DNA of 64,000 nucleotides from Phoma sp. XZ068. Taxonomy: Eukaryota; Ascomycota; Dothideomycetes; Pleosporales; Didymellaceae. Within the stretch, counting starts at the first letter, position 1; each line of letters begins with the position of its first letter. Where the stretch lies: the NCBI GenBank assembly GCA_004835665.1, contig RBKR01000011.1, positions 558,001 to 622,000 on the forward strand, in the 5' to 3' direction. This document shows, in pieces, positions 56,657 through 64,000 of this stretch. The position numbers and the translations under genes were made by a program. The notes below the pieces were generated by a model. It saw only the letters and a program-made list of their open reading frames with translations. It was not told the origin of the DNA and searched no databases.

Positions 56657-59600
56657 TATAAAGAAAGTAGGTAGGGGGGTAATAAATATAAATAACTACT
56701 TTCCTCCTCTTCTTAGTAAGGGACCTAGATTACTAGAAAAAGATATTAATAATATAATTTAGCTTTATATTATAAAGCTATATAATAGTATAGTTGTGTA
56801 TTATACTATTATAGACAAGTAGTGTAATATAGTCTTATAGCATAAGTAAATAATAGAATATATTACTAGAGTTGCTAGGTACTTTCTAAATACTAGAGAT
56901 ATACTACTATATATATCTATAGTATTTAGCTATTTAGCCTTAGTAAAGAGCAAGATTTATAACAATATACTATTTAACTCCTTTAACTCCTAAGGATTTA
57001 TAATATAAGAATAGTAATCTTTAATACTATTTATTACTCCTCTTTTTAGTTTCTTACCCCTCTTTAGTAGTTAGAGCTAAAAGTAACACTATTACTAAAA
57101 GTTCCCTTGGCCTAAATACTAGGCCTAATTAGGTAATTTATACCTAATTATAACTACCTATACTAGGGGAATAATATCCTACTTTTAAATATACACTATA
57201 CCTAATAGAGAAATAAATAAATAAGAATACACTTAACTTTACTAAAGTATTTTTCTAAGTTACTTAGTAACTTTACACACCCCCTTAATCTTTTTAGTTA
57301 TTTCTCTTATTTAATAGTTAGAATAGCTTATATTATAGTATAGAGTATAGCAATATATAATATAGCTTATTTTAACTTTAGTCTTTTATAGTAGAAATAT
57401 CTACTAAGCTAATTTTACTAGTAAAGTCTTATAGTTTATTAATACTAGTTAGTTTTGTTAGATTGTTAGCTAGTATAGTACTAGTATTTTTATATACTAG
57501 ATTTATACTATTATTTAGTAGATTTTCTCTAACAAAGTAATATATTATATTAACATGCTTAGTTCTAGCATAGTATATAGAGTTTTTTGCTAGTTCTATA
57601 GCACTTAAACTATCTGTTTTAATAGTATTTAGAGTATTAAATATATTATTAAACTCTTTAGATATATTACTATTAAAGAATAGTTCTTTTATAATATTTT
57701 ATAGGTATATAGACTCTTTAGTAGCTTCTTTTAAGGCTATGTATTCGGCTTCTGCAGAGCTTAAAGCTACTGTTTTTTATAGTTTAGAAATCTAACTAAT
57801 AGTAATATTATTATTACTAGTATTAAGTAAGAATATATTTCCTGTTATAGATTTTCTAGAGTCTATATTACCCCCCTAATCTGCGTCTAATATACCTACT
57901 AAATTAATTAATTTAGTAGTATATTTAGTAGATTGTTTAATAGATAAATCTAAACCTAGTTCTTTAGTCTTTAATAAATAACTAAAGATATTATATAGGT
58001 ATTTATAGTGTTCTAAGCTAGGATTAGATATAAATCTAGCTAGATAATTAACACTATATACTAAATTAGGTCTAGTAAATATAGTTAAGTATATTAAGCT
58101 TCCTATTTCTTGTTAGAATTTCTTAATTATACTACTTTATTCTAGAAATCTTTCTAGTTTTATACCTATAGGTATAGGGATACTTTTAGGTTTATTATTA
58201 AGTTTATTAAACTTAACAAGTATCTTATTTATAAAGTTTCTTTGTGTTATTATTAAGGATTTCTTCTTTCTATCCCTTATAATTTCTACTCCTAGAAACT
58301 CTTTAATTTCTCCTAAGTTAGTTATTTCTAACTTAGATATAGAACTTAGTTCTTTATATAGATTATTAACTAGTATAATATTGCTAGCAAATACTAGAAT
58401 ATTATTAACATGTGTTGCTAGAACAATAGGTTTACTAGTATGTATAAATATACTATTATCTATTTTTAGGCTTTTAAAACCTATTTGTTCTAGTATTCTA
58501 GTAAGAAATAATTGCTATTGTCTACTAGCTTGTTTTAATCTATATAGAGCTTTATTTAATCTATAAGTTATATTAGAATATTCTTTATTCTTTATACTTA
58601 TATTAATTAAATCTATAAGCTCTTTGTCTATAGTATTTTTTAAAGTATTACTTAGTATATACTCTTCTAATCCTATAGGTAGTTGTAGATATATATTATC
58701 TATATCTATATTTGCATTAGGAAAAGCTTGTTTTATATCCTAAGTATATATTTCCTAATCTAAATAATTAAATATAGATAATAATAATCTTATTAGGCTT
58801 GGTTTAGAAGTAGAAGTAAAGGTTTCTTTATAATTAATATTATATTTTTGTAGAAATCCTTTAGCTACCTACCTAGCCTTATATTTTCTAATAGTATTAT
58901 CTAGATTATATTTTTTAGTTAAAACCTATCTACCTTTTATAATAGGTATATTTTTAGGTTTTATAGTAATATCCTAAGTATTACTTCTTATTAGATCTTC
59001 TATTTCTAATTGTATAGCTTTTAGATATAGATCTTTATCTTTACTTAGTAATACCTGCTTATAGCTATTAGGTTCTTTAATAATACTATTATTATTAGAG
59101 ACAATTAGAATATTCTCTACTATAGAGTTTTTATAGAGAGATTTCTAATCTTGTTTATTATTAACCTCTACTATAGTATTTAGAATTATTTCTTCTATAG
59201 AATTAGACTTAGTATCTTCTATTATTATAGGTTTTTCTTTAATAATAGTAGTATTATTAGCTAATTTATCCTCTAAAAATTCGTCTATAGAATCCTAGGT
59301 AGGTTTATTTATATTACTAGTATTATTCTTATTTTTTAAGTTTAAACTAGTAAATACTTCTTGTATATTAGTATTATTATTAGGCTTATAATAATAGCCT
59401 TCTATAATAACACAATCTCTAGTAGTTATAGTCTTATTACTAGTAGGATTATATAGCTTATATATATTCTTTCCTATAAATCCTACTAGATAATAAGCAC
59501 TAGCTCTAGAGTCTAGCTTTTTAGTAAAATTACTAGGTTCTTTATAGTAGGTTAAAGAACTAAAAACTCTAATATTATTTATATTAGGTTTTTCTTTATA

Positions 59601-59904
59601 TTTAAAATAGTAAGGGGTATTAAAATCTATAGAACTACTAGGAGTTCTATTATATAAATAGGTAGCTGTTAATATAGCTTCCCCCTACAAGTATCTAGGT
59701 AAATTACTAGTAATTAATAAAGCTCTTACTTTATTAAGTAATATTCTATTAATTATTTCTGCTACACTGTTTTGCTTAGGTGTATAGGGGGTAGAATATC
59801 TAGTATTTATACCTTTACTAGTTAGATAACTATCTAATTCCTTAGATTTAAACTTATTATCTAACTATAGAGCTTTTACTCTATTATTATTAAAAACCTC
59901 TATA
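56657..59904 (-). mobile_element. Copia-type retrotransposon relic, 5' part missing
   Basis: 3' LTR at about 56,657-57,277, with inverted ends tataaag (decayed tgtaaag) and ctttaca. A purine run (gattaaggggg on the minus strand) lies next to it as polypurine tract. The pol relic follows on the minus strand at 57,378-59,904. The 5' LTR and the first part of gag-pol are missing because repeat R begins abruptly at 59,905. Inserted into the integrase region of gypsy element 3. Confidence 0.82.
57378..59904 (-). pseudogene. Copia pol relic (integrase end, reverse transcriptase, RNase H)
   Basis: One minus-strand frame stays aligned for about 840 codons, broken by stops almost only at former Trp and Gln codons. 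It reads the integrase end (SKGINTRYSTPYTPKQNSVA, NRTPSS), the reverse transcriptase (KARxVAKGFLQKYNINYKET, where x is a stop replacing Trp; LNKALYRLKQASRQ; THVNNILVFASN, formerly YVDDIL) and the RNase H (ADxGGNIDSRKSITG; ALSSAEAEYIALKEATKES). The catalytic Asp pair is changed to Asn, as RIP predicts. Non-functional. Confidence 0.88.
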
Positions 59905-60164
59905 TATTAGGCTTAATAGCTAGAGGTACTAGGGAGAGAAGTATTAATACAAGTAGGCAGGACTATAATAGTCCTAAACAAGGTTAATTAATAGTAGACT
60001 ATTTGCTACTAGGTAGCAAACAGCTAAGCTAGGCTCTATATACTCTAGTTACCCTATATAGAGGTAACTCTAGTAACTACGCCCTACCTAAGTATAGTAG
60101 TATAAATATTTAACTCCTATAAGCTATATATCTAATAATATCCCCCTTCTATAGTTAAATATCC
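59905..60164. repeat. 260-bp LTR-like repeat R, copy 2
   Basis: Same length as copy 1 at 54,594-54,853 and less RIP-decayed. It begins exactly where the Copia relic stops, so it is probably the left LTR, or its first 260 bp, of the element that invaded Copia. Confidence 0.75.
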
Positions 60165-61249
60165 TAGGTAACTATAGAGGAATATATTAGTAGCTGTTTT
60201 AAGCTATTATAGGCTATTATAGTCTTATAGTAAGAGAATAGGCAGTAAGTAGTCTAGCTTAGGTTAGAGGCAGGCTTAGGCTCTAGGATAGAATTTTTTA
60301 CTTTTACCTTTACCTTTACCTAGAATTCTATTTACTTATACTCTAATTCTGCCTGCTAGTTAGTAGGGTGCCTATAGGCCTCTAATAGGTTTCTATCTAT
60401 AATTTCTAGCTATTACTTCTTCTTCCTACTATATAATTTAGTAAGTTTTTAAAGTTTTTTATTTTTAAATCCTAGCCCTAATAGGTCCTAATATAGGCTA
60501 TTTTAAGCTATTATAGCCTAAGTTAGCTTATTAGGGCTTATTAGAACTAGTTTAAGCTTTATTTAACTATTTTAGCGCTAACTAGACTATTTTAGACTAT
60601 TCTGCGCTATTCTTAACTATTTTTATATATTATACTACCTACTAGCACCTTCTAGCTGCTAATAATAGATTTCTTAGAGGTTTTAAATAATATAGTACCT
60701 AATTCCTGCTATATAGCCTTTAGCTGTGTCTGCTATATTAATTACTTTAGTAAGGGTAGTATCTTCTTTACTAACTGCCTAGGCTACTACTTCCCCCTAG
60801 TTAATAATAGCAATTAGTACCTCTACTATACTTAGGTCTATAAGGTTAATACTAGTAAGAATATCTAGACTATATAGTATATATAGTGTTTCTTTACTAA
60901 CTTAGACTGCTTTATAGTATATAGCCTTATTATAGGTTATTATTAACTGTTATAGTCTATTCTAACCTGTTATAGCTACCTAAAGCTGTCTTTAACTATC
61001 TTAATATAATTTATAAGTACTTTAATATACTTAGCTTAGCTACATGCACTAAGGCCTAGCCTAAGTCTAAGGGGGTACTTAAGAGTATAAAGGTCTAGGC
61101 TAGAAGTAATTTAATCTCTAATATATACTAAGTTACTAAGATAATTAAAGGGTAAGCTATTTTACCTTCTTATTAACTATTCTTAGCTCTTACTAACCTC
61201 TTTAGAGAGTTTAAGCCCTATACTAACTACTTCTTTCTATACTTAGGTA

Positions 61250-61680
61250 TTTACGCCTCTTAAGGCAAACCTATAACTAAGGTATATCCTATTAGCTAAA
61301 AGTATAATAAAGTCTCTATATAGGCTAAGGTTAAGGGTAATAAGTGTAAGCTTAAGCTATAGGCTACTACTAAGGCTGCTTCTCCTACTAAGAAGGTTAG
61401 TTTTCCTCCTTTTAAGCTACTTTAGGCTATTCTAACCTATTATAGGCTAAGGGCATCCTTATTAATAGCAAGAGGTATAATCTTAAGGCTAGAGCTGCTA
61501 TTCTTATAAGTAAGATTAAGAAACTCTACCTCTCTAAGGCTAGCAAGTCTGCTGCTAATAAGAGCAAGATTACTAAGTATATAAATATAAAGGATAAGGA
61601 GTGTAAGAAACTTCTAGCTAAGGCTACTAAGTTATAAGAAGTAATAGGTAGTTTTAAGGTATTCTAAAGTATATTTAGTA
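61250..61680 (+). pseudogene. Lys-rich plus-strand ORF relic in the third gypsy family
   Basis: Plus-strand segments read KVKGNKCKLKL, ATTKAASPTKKVSFPPFK and, in a shifted phase downstream, SKIKKLYLSKASKSAANKSK with a later KECKKLLAKATKL. The composition is Lys/Ala/Ser-rich, histone-like, with stops explainable by RIP. It lies downstream of integrase on the strand opposite to pol, comparable in position to the antisense frames of gypsy elements 1 and 2. Boundaries and phase continuity are uncertain. Confidence 0.35.
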
Positions 61681-64000
61681 ATTCTAGGGTAAAATAGTAT
61701 ATAATAGGGTAATATAGCCCCTTCTAGTATATATAGGATAATACCTAGTTTTCTGCTGCTTTAGCAGCTATTAATAGTTATAGTTTATTTAAATTCTACT
61801 CTTATAACCTTTCTATGCTATTTTATAGTATTATAGGCTATTATAGTCCTTAGTATCCCCTACTATTATTAAGTGCTATTAAACACCTAAAACCTAATAG
61901 GAAAAATAGTAAAGGTAACTTTTTTAACTTTAGTAGTAGTAGTATACTTAGGATTTTTATAATTTTCCTAAGTATTTAGATATTTTTCCCTTTTCTTAGG
62001 CAGCTATCCTAGGCGCCTTTTAAGTTGTTGCTATTTGCTCTATTACCTAGGTAGTATTTTCTCCTTTTCCTAGAACTATTTAAGTATATTAGAGAATATA
62101 TTAACTCTAGGCTCCTAGGAGTTCTCTTTAGAAGGAAAATTAGCCTACTTTATATAATAGAGCTAATTTCTATCCTTATCTTACTTTTATTTAAGTATTT
62201 TTTCTACTTTCTATATATTATTACTATAAGTATAAAGAGTGTCTAGAATTAAGGTTATTAGGTGTAGAAGTAGGCCCTTTAGGTTAAAAGGTTCTAATAA
62301 TAATATATAGAAGACTAGATAAACGCTTTAGAGTCTAGGTAGGTCTACTTTAAATAATAATAGCCTAATCTAGGCTATTATACGCTCTAGGCCTATATAC
62401 TTCTAATCTAGTTTATATTTTAGCCTAGTTAATTATATATATTAGTTTAAAACTATAACTTAGTTGCCTATAGTAAATAGAATAGGTAACCTTAACTTAT
62501 TCTAGTATACCTATTAATATATATTTACTATAAGTATTTTCTTCTTATATTCTTATTATAGTTCTAGGAGTTTAGTTATAACCTGCCTTCTAAGGGGCAA
62601 TTTGCCCTAGCTAAGGGCTATACTAGGCTAGTCTGCCCTCCTAGAGTCTAAACTATAGTTTACCTAAAAGGGTGTAGTCTTAATAGTTAAGTATATACTA
62701 TTATTATATATAAACTCTACTACTAAGATTTATAGGGCCTAATTATCCTATTCTAATAAATAGTAGTATTAAAGGTATTATTCTAAGGTCTAGTTTTACC
62801 TTTCTATCTATCTATCTATCTATAGGTAATAGGTAGATATAAGAACTCTTCTAGAGTTTAGATAATATTAAAAGGTATTCTAGTATTTTATATTTATTAG
62901 AGAGCTCTAGTTAGAAATAATTTATTTAGAGGCTCTATATAATTAGATTATCTCCTTTATCTAAGACTATACTAGGTTAACTCTATCCTAATTACCCCTA
63001 GCTAGAATATAATAGGCTATTTTAGTTAATTAGCATACTACTACTAATACTATATTATATACTATACTACTTATCTTACTAGGGGGGAGTTCTATAATAA
63101 AATCTATTATAACTTCCTTTTATAGTCTATTAGGTAGTAGGAGTAGTACTAGCAGCCTATATAGTTTGTACCTTACTAGTATTAACCTTCTATAGAGTAT
63201 ATACTCTCTATAGTACTAAGCTATATTCTCTCTTATACTCTTCTATATATATTAGTACTAGAGTTTCTCTAATATTCTTCTTATACTAAAATATCCTACT
63301 ATAGAGTTATTATAGTATTTATATAGGGCTTCTACTCTTTCCTATAGTATTACTAGCTCCTTAATACCTAACTAGGATATAGTAGAGTATTCTAGGCTAT
63401 TATAGACTATTTTAGGCTCTATAATACTAGTATCTATCTTAGTATCTATTTCTATATTAGACTCCTCTTCTATAGTCCTAGGTTCTCTTAGAGATTACTT
63501 ATTAGCCTTCTAGAATTCTTAAAGAGCTGTACTTGTCTCCTCTAGTAGAGTATATATTACCTTTAACTATATTATTACTATAGCTACTAAAGTACTTAGG
63601 TCTCTTTTCCTATTTAAGAGGTCCTTTATTAGTTATATAAATACCTAATTATACTTTTAGGAGGGCTTTTATACCTTACTTATATAGTTAGGTCTCCTTA
63701 ATAGCCTATCTACTAGGTTTATTTTTCTAGGTTAGTAGGTTAAGGTAAAATTATGCTAGCTTAGTACTAAGTATAACTAAACTTACTAGTAGTTTAATAC
63801 CTTAGTCTCTATAAACTATTTTAGGTTTATATAGTCTATAAGAATTTTAAAATAAATCCTCTAGAGGTAATGTTACTAGTACTTTATACTCTTTATAATT
63901 ACTAGTAATTCTTAATTATATATATTATAGTTATACTCTGCTTAAATAAGCTTATATAAATAAAAGCCTATTAGCCTCTATTAGTCTACCTTGCCCTATC

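Larger units (their letters stand above)
38591..64000. other. AT-rich, RIP-decayed transposon block
   Basis: From about 38,590 to the window end the sequence is dominated by TA-rich words. CA and TG dinucleotides are visibly rare and TA is very common. That is the mark of RIP, which converts CpA to TpA (and TpG to TpA on the other strand) in repeated DNA. Coding relics on the minus strand show Trp and Gln codons turned to stops and catalytic Asp to Asn. The one exception is the pogo element at 41,640-43,488, which has normal composition. No host gene is recognised. The block resembles AT-isochores of Pleosporales genomes. Confidence 0.92.
59905..64000 (-). mobile_element. Third gypsy family, RIP-decayed, runs off the window
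   Basis: Minus-strand relics of gypsy RNase H (about 63,640-63,990: ELLVIIKSIKY, FKILIDYINLK, RKINLVDRLLRRPNYISK) and integrase (about 62,780-63,140, including LPIDRQIDRK, the decayed TDGQTER block). The left end is taken as 59,905, where repeat R begins. The right end is outside the window. Between 60,170 and 62,700 it holds a plus-strand open relic and many short repeated words. Assignment of the left boundary is an inference. Confidence 0.65.

Noticed and set aside
58381..58566. Short plus-strand open frame
   Set aside because: Antisense to the Copia reverse-transcriptase YVDD region.
62803..62832. (CTAT)n microsatellite
   Set aside because: On the minus strand it reads as the decayed TDGQTER block of a gypsy integrase; RIP of that motif produces the tetranucleotide look.
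38600..64000. AT-rich block as inserted mitochondrial DNA
   Set aside because: It contains LTRs, target duplications and gypsy/Copia coding relics with RIP-type decay; no mitochondrial gene is seen.
38600..64000. CRISPR array or bacterial-type repeats
   Set aside because: The repeats are long LTRs and short decayed words without regular spacers; the organism is a fungus.
38600..64000. Effector gene hidden in the AT-rich block, as known in some Pleosporales
   Set aside because: No frame with a signal peptide and Cys-rich body was found outside transposon relics; the only intact long frame is the pogo transposase.

Overview
The window looks like nuclear DNA of a filamentous ascomycete, most likely a Dothideomycete of the order Pleosporales. 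That assignment is an inference. It rests on short GT-AG introns of about 46-140 nt, a gene set typical of filamentous fungi (HET-domain protein, fungal Zn2Cys6 regulators, sedolisin protease, GPI-type secreted protein, Rtt106, Coa1), and a large AT-rich block of transposons mutated by repeat-induced point mutation (RIP). No mitochondrial or bacterial gene organisation is seen.

Positions 1-38,590 are a gene-dense compartment of balanced composition with about 16 protein genes. In order: a hypothetical protein (+), a Mup1-like methionine permease (+), a small cysteine-rich secreted protein with a GPI-type tail (-), a HET-domain protein (+), a large secreted protein of unknown function (+), an aquaporin (-), a two-helix membrane protein (-), the histone chaperone Rtt106 (-), a sedolisin (-), a sphingolipid delta-4 desaturase (-), two head-to-head Zn2Cys6 transcription factors (- then +), an MFS transporter (+), a small basic protein (-), a short-chain dehydrogenase (+), Coa1 (+) and a four-helix membrane protein (-). 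Exon structures were worked out by hand; every multi-exon model given closes in frame.

Positions 38,590-64,000 are an AT-rich, RIP-decayed transposon nest whose insertion order can be read from target-site duplications. Gypsy element 2 (38,724-54,379, TSD gctac) was entered in its left LTR by gypsy element 1 (38,880-47,538, TSD ctatc). That element was entered in its RNase H region by a pogo/Fot1-type DNA transposon (41,640-43,488, TSD TA). The pogo copy is not RIP-mutated: its 566-codon transposase frame is open and its 48-bp terminal inverted repeats are identical. To the right, a second nest runs: 260-bp LTR-like repeat, gypsy LTR fragment, truncated gypsy element 3, Copia relic, then a third gypsy family running off the window.

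The most unusual observation is that the gypsy elements carry, between the 3' end of pol (chromodomain) and the adjacent LTR, a decayed open frame on the strand opposite to pol. It encodes a lysine-rich protein whose cysteines appear to have decayed to tyrosine. Elements 1 and 2 have closely similar pol and LTR ends but different antisense frames at this position, as if an accessory cassette had been exchanged.
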